DNA from: Rhizoclosmatium globosum | Lineage: Eukaryota; Chytridiomycota; Chytridiomycetes; Chytridiales; Chytriomycetaceae | Reading direction: 5' to 3' | Length of the DNA: 64,000 nt | Assembly: GCA_002104985.1 (NCBI GenBank) | Contig: MCGO01000137.1 | Coordinates: 1-64,000, forward strand | In this document: positions 21,073 through 31,190 of the stretch, one piece after another | Position numbering within the stretch: the stretch's first letter is position 1 | Layout of the letters: each line of letters opens with the position of its first letter | The notes under the pieces: generated by a model | The model's input: the letters and a program-made list of their open reading frames with translations, nothing else | Told to the model about the DNA's origin: nothing | Databases searched by the model: none | Position numbers and translations under genes: made by a program

Positions 21073-23172
21073 TCAAAACGCGAAAAACATAACAAGAACT
21101 CCCAAAGCAGAACTAATACCAGTCAGTGTGGCGCCTCCTGTTTTGGTAACAACTGGGGCAGGAGCAGGAACAACAGTGATTTCGTTTGCACCACCATAGA
21201 ACTGCATTGAAACACTCTTTACACGTCCAGTAGCTTCTGGATGTTCGCGATCATAAACAACAACAGTCCATTCTCCAACAACATCTTCATCCCAATGCGC
21301 AACGCTCATGAACTGCCATCCGTCAAACCCAGTCGAATCGTTATCAAGAGGCCGGCCAGTAGCAAGATTGCTGACAATACCCTTGGGACTAATCAAATCA
21401 AACGAAAGGTCTCCTCGACGTTGATGCTCCACAGAGACGGTTACAGTCACATGTTCAAGCCCCAAAAGCGCAGCTTTTTTCTTGTCCGCGTCCGTAACTG
21501 TAAACGAAATACGCAAGTCTTTTCCTTGTGGAATCGCACCGTCAGCGGGAGTCTTGACACCTGCATCAATCGTCGCTAAGTTTGAGTTCCCAACAGATTT
21601 CCAAGTCTTGGCCAACTCTAGAATTTTCGCCGCGTCTAGCTTTCCGTATCCAAAGGATGTACTGTACATACGACCTGCAGCCGTTTTGAACCAGGAAGGA
21701 TGCTTGGGGTTTACAACTACTGCGCTGTTGACGGAAAGATGTTGGTAATCGCGCCACGTGAGGTCTGGGCGGATGCTGTTAACAAGTGCAAAGATTCCAG
21801 ATGCGAGTGGAGCTGCGGCGGAAGTACCGTCGAAACTTCTTGTGCATTGATCACCAGAGCCAAAAGCACTCCAGTAAGTCGTGGCCTATTTGACTCGATA
21901 AGACAGGCTTTCAATAAATATACAAACTTACAATACCCTTTTCCTCGGAGTCATCACCACCACTGTACATGGTAATCAGCTTTGCAGAGCAAGTCTCTCC
22001 ATACTTTGGATGATTATCAAAGCGATCCAAAGCACCGACAGAAATTGTATAAATTGAATTTTGGTATCCGTCGAACCCACAGCTATCACCGCTGTTTCCT
22101 CCGTTTCCACTTGCAAAAACATAGATGCTTCCAAGTCCGCCGCGTCCATTCGTAACTCCGTTCTTCAGTGCTTCTTGAACCAATACACTTGGTCCATCCA
22201 ACGTTTTTCCATCATCATCAGGACCCCAAGAGCAGGAGTAGATCTGGTTTTGCTGGTACTTGAAATTCAAACCAGCAGCTTCATCGGCAGGGATGGGGCC
22301 TGGGCTGTTTGTTTCAGTGGAGTTGCTAATCAACCGAATAGCGCTGAGCTTGGCTTCGTAAGCAATTCCAACTCCACAAACATCATTCTTGACAGCTGCA
22401 ATTTCTCCACCGCAGGATGTACCATGGCCTCCGGCACCAACCTCGGCTCTGTGTTCAATGAAATCGTAAGAAGCCTCAGCAACCTGTTGCGATGATTACT
22501 CAATACAGTATCCACCATCACAAACAACTTACATAGTTTGCAGCCAAATCATCGCCCTCGTGATAAAAGCCATCGTCAACGATACAAACAGTCGATCCTT
22601 TCCCAAACACACCTAAAGATGAACCTTAATTAACATCAAATGCAACGAAACAAGGCACACGTACCTTGATCCCAAGCAGCTTTAATGTTATGATCATGAC
22701 CAACCTGTCCAGCGCCTTCATTCAGGATATGCCACTGATAACCAAACTGAGGATCATTGATCTTGTACTGCTGCCTCAAAGCCTTAATTCCACCAGTCTC
22801 AGCAACGCCTTGCCTCACAACTCTTCGTTGTGGTTTCTGAGCCTCCGCCCAACGAACAGCATCATGAGCCTTGACTTGCTTCACTGCGATTTCGGCATCA
22901 GTCCCAACGCCTCCGTCGCGGCGATGCAAGTCCGCATTTCGACGAACAACATGGTTTGTTTGAGCGACGAGGAAGAATCCTTGCAACTCGCCGATGGGGC
23001 CTACCAGTTGGTACCCGAGAGACTGGGCGATGGTAGACGGGTCAGAGCTTGAATCGACTTTGATGGCGATGTATGTGTAGTTATCATGATCGTTTCGTGG
23101 GACTTGAGCAGAGGTAGTGCTTTGAAGGAGGAAGGCCGCTGCTACCAACGGAGCAATTGATGTGAAACGCAT
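21073..23172 (-). CDS. Divergent kexin-like protease with GPI-type C-terminus (paralogue 3)
   Basis: Four exons (22665-23172, 22533-22612, 21932-22483, 21073-21885) encode 650 residues. A signal peptide leads to a propeptide that ends in RRVVR before QGVA, so no dibasic pair at the expected self-cleavage site. The protease core has VDDG, GAGGHGTSCGGE around the catalytic His216, SWGPDDDGKTLD, ASGNGGNSGD, CGFDGYQ and [14 protein letters not shown]. The P domain is present ([29 protein letters not shown]). It ends in a short hydrophobic stretch (LTGISSALGVLVMFFAF) with no cytosolic tail, typical of GPI attachment. Compared with paralogues 1 and 2, the Asp before Arg-His and the Arg of HGTRC are lost. 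Catalytic residues remain, so it is probably active with altered specificity. Confidence 0.85.
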
Positions 23173-23307
23173 TTTGAGGTTGGTTTTTGCTCCGATTTCA
23201 AGCCACCCACCATCAATTTAAGACCAAATAATCAATTAAATTCACTCTTTGATTCTTTAGCAAGAGTCATTATATAGACGCTTTCGAAAGAACACAAATC
23301 ATTCACT

Positions 23308-25583
23308 TCAGGCTGACGTCATAAAGTTTGCGTTCGAATTTAACGTCTCTTTCGATACTGATTTCGTTTTGCGGAACCAGAAATACCATCCAGCGGCGAA
23401 CAGGGCAATACCGACAACAACCCCAACTGCTACACCGGCATACAATCCTGTATTCGATGATCCAGATTTAGTGCCATTTGAACTATTAGTCTCTCCAGAG
23501 GTTCCATTTAATGGATTCGCAGTTGCGCCGACAACTACACCATCTTTCACTGAACCATAAAATTGCATCGATACGCCTTTAACAACTCCCTGAGCTTCAG
23601 GATGATCACGATCCGATATCACTACGATCCATTCCCCAATAACTTCTTCATCCCAATGCGCAACAGTCATAAACTGCCACCCTTGAAACCCGGTCGTATC
23701 AACATCCAGTGAGCGGCCGGAAGCAAGGCTGCTAACGACACCATTCGGACTTATCAATTCAAAAAACACATCGCCGCGGCGTTGATGTTCAACCCACACA
23801 GTAACTGCTACATGTTCAAGCAGCAGAAGCCCAGCTTTTTCCTTATCCGCGTCAGTAACACTGAATGAAACGCGTACATCTGTCCCAGGTTCCTGAGGAA
23901 TCCTGCCATTTACAGGAGTCTTGACACCACTATCAAAAACCGTCATGCGATTACCAACAGATTTCCAAGTACGTGCAAGATCAATAATTCTGCCAGCATC
24001 GAGCTTTCCGTACCCAAAAGAAGTGCTATAAGAACGGCCAGCCGCAGTTTTGAACCATGAAGGATGCGTTGGGTTTACTACAACTGCACTATTGACACAC
24101 AGATGTTGATAATCGCGCCAAGTTAAGTCTGGGCGGACACTGTTGACAAGAGCAAAGATTCCAGCTGCCAGAGGGGTTGCAGCTGAGGTCCCATCCATAC
24201 TTCTTGTACATTGGTCTCCTGAGCCAGTCAAGCTCCATTCCGTCGTTGCCTAACCATTTGATTCTCATTAACTTATAATTACATAATTAAATTGGTGCTT
24301 ACAATTCCCTGGATTTCAGGATCGTCTCCACCACTGTACATTGTTATCAACTTTGCCGAACACTTTTCGCCATATTTTGGATGGTTATCAAAGCGATCCA
24401 AAGCCCCAACAGAAATTGTATAGATTGATGTCTGGTACGCATCAAATCCACAGTCATCATCATTGTTGCCTCCATTTCCACTTGCAAACACAAAAACACT
24501 TCCAAGTCCACCCCTTCCATTCGTTACTCCATTCTTGAACGCTTCTTGAGTCAGAACAGGAAGTGGATCCATACTCTTTCCGTCATCATCAGGACCCCAA
24601 GAACAAGAATATATGTGGTTTTGCTGGAACTTGTAATTCAAACCAGCAGCTTCATCTGCAGGGACACTACTGTCACCGACGTCGTCGGTAGAATTTCCGG
24701 TTGTATTACTTAAAATTCGCACCGCACTAAGTTTGGCTTCATATGCAACACCAACACCACACACATTGTTTTTAACAGCTGCGATCTCTCCACCGCAAGC
24801 TGTACCGTGACTCCCGGGAGCAACCTCGGCTTTATAATCGATGAAATCATATGAGCCCTCTGCAAACTTTGATACTACACTTAACACTGGCATGATGGAA
24901 TGGGCATAATTATGGAAACTCACATAGTTTCCAGCCAAGTCGTTCCCCTTGTGATAAAGACCGTCATCAACAATGCAAACAGTGCTTCCTTTTCCAAACA
25001 CTCCTATTTCTTTGGTTATGCAAAATATTTATAAAATCAACAAGATAATACCTTGAGCCCAAGCCGCCGTTATATTATGATCATGTCCAACCTGCCCAGC
25101 GCCTTCATTCAAGATATGCCACTGATACCCAAACTCGGGATCTTGAATCTGGTACTTCTGTCTCGCTGATTTGATTCCAGATGTTTCCACCGAATTTGCA
25201 TCGCTCAAAGCTTGTCTTGCAACAATCCTGTGTCGTTTGGGGACTTGTACTTCAGCCCAAAGTACATTGGCATCCGCTTCAATTTGCTTTGATGCGATCT
25301 CCGCATCACTTCCTGTGCCAAGAACGCCGCCACGTCGAAGGGACAGTGCATTGCGACGAACAACGTCGTGGGTTTGAGCAACGAGAAAGTACCCTTGCAA
25401 CTCTCCAATAGGACCGACTAGCTTGTACCCAAGTGAGTGGGCTACATCAGTTGGGTCGGCCTTGTCATCGACTTTGATTGCAATGTATGTGTAGCGACGG
25501 TGATCGTTTGGGGGAACTTCGCCTGCATTCGCAAGAGCTATGAGGAAAGCAATCACCAGAGACAGAGCCATGGAGAAACGCAT
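23308..25583 (-). CDS. Divergent kexin-like protease with short TM tail (paralogue 4)
   Basis: Four exons (25052-25583, 24924-25003, 24303-24866, 23308-24249) encode 705 residues. Signal peptide MRFSMALSLVIAFLIALANA; the propeptide ends RIVAR before QALSD. The catalytic core has VDDG, APGSHGTACGGE, SWGPDDDGKSMD, ASGNGGNNDD, CGFDAYQ (Gly of the DGY box replaced by Ala), and RSMDGTSAATPLAAG. After the P domain, an Asn/Ser/Gly-rich linker leads to one TM helix (GVAVGVVVGIALFAAGWYFWF) and a 20-residue tail. It is closest to paralogue 3 and shares its PADEAAGLN(F/Y)K insert region. A TM instead of a GPI signal distinguishes it. A longer in-frame extension upstream of 25583 overlaps the divergent neighbour and lacks a signal peptide, so I reject it. 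Confidence 0.85.
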
Positions 25584-25710
25584 GTCTTGAGGGTCGGAAG
25601 AACTTCTAAGCCACACTTTTTGAGGTTGGTCTGGCTTATCAAAATTGCTTCGATAATTTCCGAGATTTATGATAGAGCCACCATTGTTATTTTTCATAAA
25701 AGATTCAACA

Positions 25711-26733
25711 ATGGATCTCACAGATGTCACACATTCCGACAGCCTTCCCGCCCTTCCAACTGCAGCTAAGCAAGTTCCCTCAGATTCTGCTCCAGGGACC
25801 ACAACAGGATCAGCTACTCTAACTGAAGTCAACTCAGACAGCCAATCAATCAGTATCAGTGTCGAGAACGTCGAAACTCCGACTCAGCTCCAACAACTTG
25901 CAACACAAGAAAGCGAATATCACTCGTGTCAGGGTTCGGCTCCAAACTCGCACAGAAACTCATTGACTGTTCCGCCACAAAGCTTCACGTCCCCACAATA
26001 CACGCAACAACCTCTTCGCCACAGCACAACGTCAGTTCCTTCATCTTCTACACCTGCGCTTAACTCTTCAGGAGTAGCCTCTCCCGCTCCATCCCGTCCA
26101 GAAACTCCATGGGGATCTTCTGATATTCTTTCAGCCGCCGCCACGGCTTCAACACCCCTCATCGGAACCCCAACAACAACTCTCCACATGGCCTTCCACA
26201 CAAAACTCGGATGGATGACATGGAAAGACCGCGAATCCTCCCTCTTTGCCCTCTTTGAACGCGTATTCGGTTGCACACGTGCAGAACTCAAGTTTGGCGA
26301 AGCAATGGACACGATTGGAGTTGACGTTGAGGTCCCGACGGCTCAGGTAGCTTCTCTTGAGAAGGAGCTGCGTAAAAAGTATTTGTTGGCGGAGATTGAT
26401 AAGATTCATGGTGTGAGTCCGTCGGTTCGTGCGCCTGATGCCCGGTTGTTGAGAACAAGTAAGAGTCTTGGGAGTGGTGTGTTGGAAGGGAATACAAAAT
26501 CAAGTATCGTATCTTTGCAAGGTCGAATCAAAGCGTTGCATAAGTGTCATGAGAGCCGTAGAAAAGAAGTGGACGCGATTTTGGCTCAGTGGGACAGTAT
26601 GAAAACGGTTCTCAATGATAAAGCTGTCAAAATGGATGCAAAAATTGAAGCTAAACCCCCACGAATGGTGGAAATTGAGTCTTGGGTTGTTGACAGGTTG
26701 ATGCAGGAGTTAAAGACAGTTCAAGAGTGGTAG
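25711..26733 (+). CDS. Unknown protein: Ser/Thr-rich N-terminus, conserved-looking helical C-terminus
   Basis: Single exon, 340 residues from the ATG at 25711 (MDLTDVTHS); an earlier ATG at 25669 is possible. The first ~150 residues are Ser/Thr/Pro/Gln-rich and probably disordered (SPAPSRPETPWGSSD near the end). The rest is helical: MAFHTKLGWMTWKDRESSLF, ALFERVFGCTRAELKFGEAM, VASLEKELRKKYLLAEIDKI, then a coiled coil (SLQGRIKALHKCHESRRKEV, ILAQWDSMKTVL). No family recognised. It is transcribed divergently from kexin paralogue 4, with 127 bp between the two starts, so they may share a promoter. Confidence 0.65.
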   Translation: MDLTDVTHSDSLPALPTAAKQVPSDSAPGTTTGSATLTEVNSDSQSISISVENVETPTQLQQLATQESEYHSCQGSAPNSHRNSLTVPPQSFTSPQYTQQPLRHSTTSVPSSSTPALNSSGVASPAPSRPETPWGSSDILSAAATASTPLIGTPTTTLHMAFHTKLGWMTWKDRESSLFALFERVFGCTRAELKFGEAMDTIGVDVEVPTAQVASLEKELRKKYLLAEIDKIHGVSPSVRAPDARLLRTSKSLGSGVLEGNTKSSIVSLQGRIKALHKCHESRRKEVDAILAQWDSMKTVLNDKAVKMDAKIEAKPPRMVEIESWVVDRLMQELKTVQEW

Positions 26734-26811
26734 TTTACACAATTTAATGCTATTTAAACATTTATCTATATTTATTTTTGTCTCATATATGTATGTTTGA
26801 TTATAATTAAG

Positions 26812-27586
26812 TTAAGGATTAAGGAAAAAACAGCTTGCTGCCAATACAAACAAGAAATGCAGTTTAAGGCGAGAAGACCCTGACTTTTTTGATGAAGGTA
26901 TAGAGGTGGTGGTGCTGTGTGGTATATGGATGGTAGCTGTGACTATGGAAACAGTCCCAGTGTTGATTGCAGCTCCTGAGGTCCCGCCTGGAGCAGCGCT
27001 TGATATTGGAACAATGTTGGATGCTGCTAATCCAGCAGCAGAAGAAGGTGTTTGAGGGTTCTGAGGAACTGCTTTGGGGTCCAGTTTCCAGTAGACTTTG
27101 CACGATGGCTGGTTCTTCCCCGCGAACCAAGCAACAGCAAACACAAGCAGGTCGGGATTGATGAGATTGCCGTGCGAGTCAGTGTTGGTGTCGACCAGCG
27201 TTCCAAAACCCCAACTCCGCACTGGAGCTGGAAAGTACATTGCAACCCGGCCAGTCAGATCAACTGGTCCACAGCCTTCTTTTGGCGGGAACAGGGCGGG
27301 CTGGATGTCTCCTGTTTGGTGCTGTGGATCAGACGAGAGGGTGAAGGTGGCCAGGCAGCCATCCCGCCACGGTCTGGTCGGCGTCCCTTTCGGTATTGCT
27401 CCGTTGCATATCGTGTTGACATATGAATAGGTGCCTGGAGGTGGAGGTGATGTAGTCATATGCTTGTGTTGTGTTGGAGAAAGAGATTTTGTCATCCCGA
27501 CAGGCACGCACCTCACAAGCCAATTCAGCGCCAAGACCAATGTTTCTATCGTTCCTATTTATCTCATTAACAGAAAAGAGGTTCAT
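26812..27586 (-). CDS. Unknown secreted/GPI-type protein
   Basis: A frame ending at 26812 carries a conserved-looking body: PPPPGTYSYVNTICNGAIPK, PWRDGCLATFTLSSDPQHQT, EGCGPVDLTGRVAMYFPAPV, and CKVYWKLDP. A Ser/Thr/Ala-rich linker and a hydrophobic end (LHFLFVLAASCFFLNP) follow, as in GPI-anchored proteins. The 5' end is unresolved: the main frame has no ATG before the body except an internal MTTSPPPP, while an ATG at 27586 starts a different frame (MNLFSVNEINR) that would need a spliced joint near 27490. A hydrophobic segment (ETLVLALNWLV) just upstream may be part of the signal peptide. Family not recognised. It closes the secreted-protein block. Confidence 0.45.
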
Positions 27587-27666
27587 GATTTAGAGAAACA
27601 GTCATAAACAGACCAGTGGCTGGGAAAACCATGACACAAGATTAAACAAATGACTAATCAGCATTT

Positions 27667-28680
27667 TTATTCCTCCTTGGGGGAATCCATAGCGGTAAAG
27701 TTCTTTTTCTCCAAAAAGTCAAAGATCATTCTTCCATCGCGCAGGGTCATGGATTCTGGGTACTTGAAATCACTGGTGTAAAACTCTGCAAGATTCTTGA
27801 TACCATTCTCATCAATAATCTTTTTCAGTTCTGGATGCGCATTATACCGCTCCCATCCCTTCTTTTCTCTGGATGCATACACCTCAGAAAGTTCTTCAGC
27901 ATCCGGCTTTCTGTACACTTCTTCGTGAATGTAAGCCTTTGTGGGCAATCTGTCTCTCTTTGATGGGTTTTCAGCTGGATAGCCAACAGTGAGTGTCGTG
28001 ATTGGAATGACAGTGTCAGGAAGCTGCAAATGCTCAGAAATACTACATGTCAAATGCAATTAGAAAGCAATTATAAACCTGCCAAAGACCACTCACGTTT
28101 CCATATTATTCAAAGTCGTTCCAAGATAACAAATCCCCAATCCTCTCGACTCAAGTGCCAACGCCAAATTCTGCGCAACAATAACAGCATCAACAACAGC
28201 GACATGATACCCGAAGAAGTTGTCAAAGTTGTCTTTGGCGTTCTGGGACTTCAGCCACTCTCGAACACGGAACCAATCAGCACACACTGTGATTACAACG
28301 GAGCATTCCGTAACCATGTCCTGGTCTTCATGCAACTCCCTAAGTCGTTTCTTGCTCTCGGGATCACGAGTCACAATCAACGAGAACGAGTTCAGGTTGC
28401 CGGAACTAGATGCACCAGCGATCGACTCTTCAATGGCAGTGCGGATCAGCTCTGGTGGAACTTCTTGATCCGTGTAACTACGGATGGAGCGGTGTGAAAG
28501 AAAAAGGGATGAAAGAGATTCAGCTGTTCCGGTTCCTTCTGTGTTCCGGTCCGTTACCGCCAGTGCTTCAAAAGCCTTGTACACAGACTTTACAGTGCTA
28601 GAAGTGGTCTTCGTGCCATCTGCAGCTGTGATCGTTTGCGTTGTCGTGGTTGTGACCTTCTGGTACTTGTCTGTGGCCAT
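27667..28680 (-). CDS. Nitroreductase-family NAD(P)H flavin oxidoreductase
   Basis: Two exons (28097-28680, 27667-28042; 54-nt intron) encode 319 residues starting MATDKYQKV. Flavin (FMN) nitroreductase fold: FLSHRSIRSYTDQEVPPELI (phosphate-binding SHRSIR), ASSSGNLNSFSLIVTRD, VVDAVIVAQNLALALESRGL, GICYLGTT, and LTVGYPAENPSKRDRLP. This is the NfsA/Frp type, which reduces flavins, quinones or nitroaromatics using NAD(P)H. The first ~45 residues are Thr-rich (TTTTTQTITAADGTKTTSS) and not part of the fold. Such genes are common in bacteria and scattered in fungi; the intron shows this copy is eukaryotic or long resident. Cytosolic location is inferred from lack of targeting signals. Confidence 0.85.
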
Positions 28681-28778
28681 TCAAAGTGGTGGTGATTCTG
28701 GAGTTCTTTCTTGCAAACGCCACTCATACCTTCTTGTCCTCACATTGCCTCCAAAAAACAAATGATAAATGACTGTAT

Positions 28779-31043
28779 TTATTGCAGTAAGGAAATACTT
28801 GTTTCCTTCATCCCTTCTCCCATGATATCCATTGATGAAAAATCTGTTGAATAAACTGCATAGATTACATTTCTGATGAAAGTTCGTGGCCGGAACTTTC
28901 GGAAGTCAATGATAACAAATTCGTCGAATGCGTCAACAAGTTTCGAATACTTTCCACCACTTGAAACATCGAACCGTTGGCAATGTTCATTCAAGCTTTT
29001 TCCTTCACGCAGTAATTCAATACCCCAGAAAGATAGGAATGTACTTCTCATAGGGTTATAATGGCATTGTACAGTGAAGTCAATGAAACCCTTTACACCA
29101 AAGAGAGCACCAACATCGGGACTAAGAATTGAATTTGGCCCCAAAGCCATCATTCCACCACGCCAAAACTCCATTTGCCAGAGTCTCTCCAGGGGTGTTC
29201 CGTCTTTAACTGTCTTGCCAAGAGACTCAGAAAGTGTTGATGCATTCATATTTCGGCAAGCAGATATCAGAAATTCATGTAAGGAGTTTGGATCATTGGT
29301 ACTTTGTTGGAAACTCCCCAGAACAATGGATTTCAGATATACGGCGGCTATTGGTGCAAACAGAACAAGCTTGTCATTTTCTTCGCGAACAAACCCGTAG
29401 GTGAGGAGATCGGCTCGGTTTGGGATATTGTTGAGCAAGAACCCTTGATGAAACAATTTTCGAATCGCTTCCATACATCCAATCTGGTCCCTCGAAAGTT
29501 CATGAAAATTGTGAAAAGCTCGAGCGGAATAAACGGCTGAGTAAGTTCTTGGTGAGTTGAAGAGCTTAATTAATTCTCCAATTTGGAAATTATAGAGCCT
29601 ATTCTGCCGGCCAGTATACACGACTTGATTATGTACAGATTCCATAATGTTTTTACATAGCCCGACGTGACCACTTGTCATTGAAAACAAAAGGCCCGCT
29701 GCTTCATTAATATCTTCACTAAAAAGCCTCTTTTCTGCAAAGTATGCGGTCATAAACACCCCTGCTTCTTCTTCACTTAAACAGAGGTCGTTTAGTCCAA
29801 GACACGCAGTGATATCAACTGGCGTTCCTCTGAACCCCCCAGCTCCGTGGTAACCATAAGCGGCAAAAAGAACTATTTTCAAGAATGGATAGCGACCCTG
29901 GCCCATCAATTTTATCACATCCCAAAAGTCAAGGTACTCCGTGTATAATATTTGAGCTTCGTCAATCAATACTATGGTTGAAATTGGCTGCGTTTTCCAC
30001 TCCTCAAATGATATACCAAAGAGCTGAGACCAAGCATCATTAAACACAGTTCCCCACGATTGCATCAGCCACAAGCACGAAATTCGAACTACTCTCATTC
30101 CAATTGATTTGAGGAGATGACCTTCCAGTAACAGTGCCGTGGAAGTTTTTCCTGATGACGGCGGTGCACGAATTAACAGCACAGGCGAAGTTTCAAGTTG
30201 GGTGGTAATTAAGCTTAAACAATGTAGCCTTGGCAATGTCATCGGAGAAGATGGATCAATTGACTCAAAAGTCGACGATTGTGAATTTTGTTTTGGTAAT
30301 ACTGTTCCACCCTCGCCATCCCAACGTGGAGAGTATCCACACTCCTCGATATTTTCCATGCACAAATATTTCGTAGAGCCTGGAGGACTTATTTTGAGGG
30401 ATAGAACGTCAATACTGGCAGGTGCCATGAAGAACTTTTTGTGACCAACTAAGGTCTGGGAATCCAGAGAACTCAGATTTCCATCTATGTTCACAGAATA
30501 TATTTGCCAATTCTTCACTCCAGGCTGAATCGTATCCGCAAACGATTTGAATGTCGCCATAGTTGAGAGATATTTCGGATGAACAAAGACCACAGCCTCA
30601 TTGCCGTGAAATCTCAGTAGCGGTTGTGTAAATGAAATACCTATCAATTTCTTATCAATATGGTTGCCCTCTATTGTCTTGGCTGTATGCTGTGCTGTTT
30701 TCAAAATAGTAAGTTCGATACTAAATTTGGATCCCCACTTACCACTGCCGCTTGTGATGATAAGAGGATTTCCATATGTCGATACAGTACTTGGTATTTC
30801 TGAAAGAAGCTGGCTTCCGGGAAGGAGAGCTTCGATGCCATTGACTACGGTATGAATGCTATACTGACCTTGCTCAAGTTCGGCAGGAGAAGCCGATGAG
30901 AAGAACTCTTCAATCAAATGAGCGACAATAAGTAACGGCCTATTTCGCCTTGTTTCGCCTATCCAAAGTGGGTTGATACGAACTGGCAACTTGCCCAAGT
31001 GGCGAACATACAAGTCCATAAAATTTGAAAAAAATTGTTTCAT
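28779..31043 (-). CDS. Crinkler-type P-loop NTPase plus restriction-endonuclease-like nuclease protein
   Basis: Intron-free, 754 residues from the ATG at 31043. Residues ~290-301 hold a Walker A loop (RAPPSSGKTS) and ~355-364 a Walker B (IVLIDEAQ), followed by an ATPase sensor/winged-helix region. Residues ~610-710 match the nuclease part of Crinkler-RHS-type (CR) proteins: WQMEFWRGG, LSPDVGALFGVKGFIDF, FWGIELLREGKSLNEHCQRF, GKYSKL, FVIIDFR. This NTPase-REase pairing is known from CRN effectors of oomycetes, chytrids and other eukaryotes and is thought to act on DNA or RNA in conflict or host manipulation. The ubiquitin-like header with an LxLFLAK motif that directs classical CRNs is absent, and no signal peptide is seen. 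Function in this organism is therefore open: effector, self-defence or element-derived. Confidence 0.8.
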   Translation of the reverse strand: MKQFFSNFMDLYVRHLGKLPVRINPLWIGETRRNRPLLIVAHLIEEFFSSASPAELEQGQYSIHTVVNGIEALLPGSQLLSEIPSTVSTYGNPLIITSGSGKWGSKFSIELTILKTAQHTAKTIEGNHIDKKLIGISFTQPLLRFHGNEAVVFVHPKYLSTMATFKSFADTIQPGVKNWQIYSVNIDGNLSSLDSQTLVGHKKFFMAPASIDVLSLKISPPGSTKYLCMENIEECGYSPRWDGEGGTVLPKQNSQSSTFESIDPSSPMTLPRLHCLSLITTQLETSPVLLIRAPPSSGKTSTALLLEGHLLKSIGMRVVRISCLWLMQSWGTVFNDAWSQLFGISFEEWKTQPISTIVLIDEAQILYTEYLDFWDVIKLMGQGRYPFLKIVLFAAYGYHGAGGFRGTPVDITACLGLNDLCLSEEEAGVFMTAYFAEKRLFSEDINEAAGLLFSMTSGHVGLCKNIMESVHNQVVYTGRQNRLYNFQIGELIKLFNSPRTYSAVYSARAFHNFHELSRDQIGCMEAIRKLFHQGFLLNNIPNRADLLTYGFVREENDKLVLFAPIAAVYLKSIVLGSFQQSTNDPNSLHEFLISACRNMNASTLSESLGKTVKDGTPLERLWQMEFWRGGMMALGPNSILSPDVGALFGVKGFIDFTVQCHYNPMRSTFLSFWGIELLREGKSLNEHCQRFDVSSGGKYSKLVDAFDEFVIIDFRKFRPRTFIRNVIYAVYSTDFSSMDIMGEGMKETSISLLQ

Positions 31044-31190
31044 TAAATTGCCTCCTTTTTGGTAACATACGTCTGGGTGAACGAAAGGTGTTCTTAAAAA
31101 CGAAAGATTGTGATTCGGCGAACAGATCTAATTGTGGCTTTGATGTTCAATCTCGACTCACTTAACCCACTGCCAGTTTTGAAATCATTA

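Noticed and set aside
25584..25832. Upstream extension of kexin paralogue 4
   Set aside because: It would bury the signal peptide and overlap the divergent gene starting at 25711.
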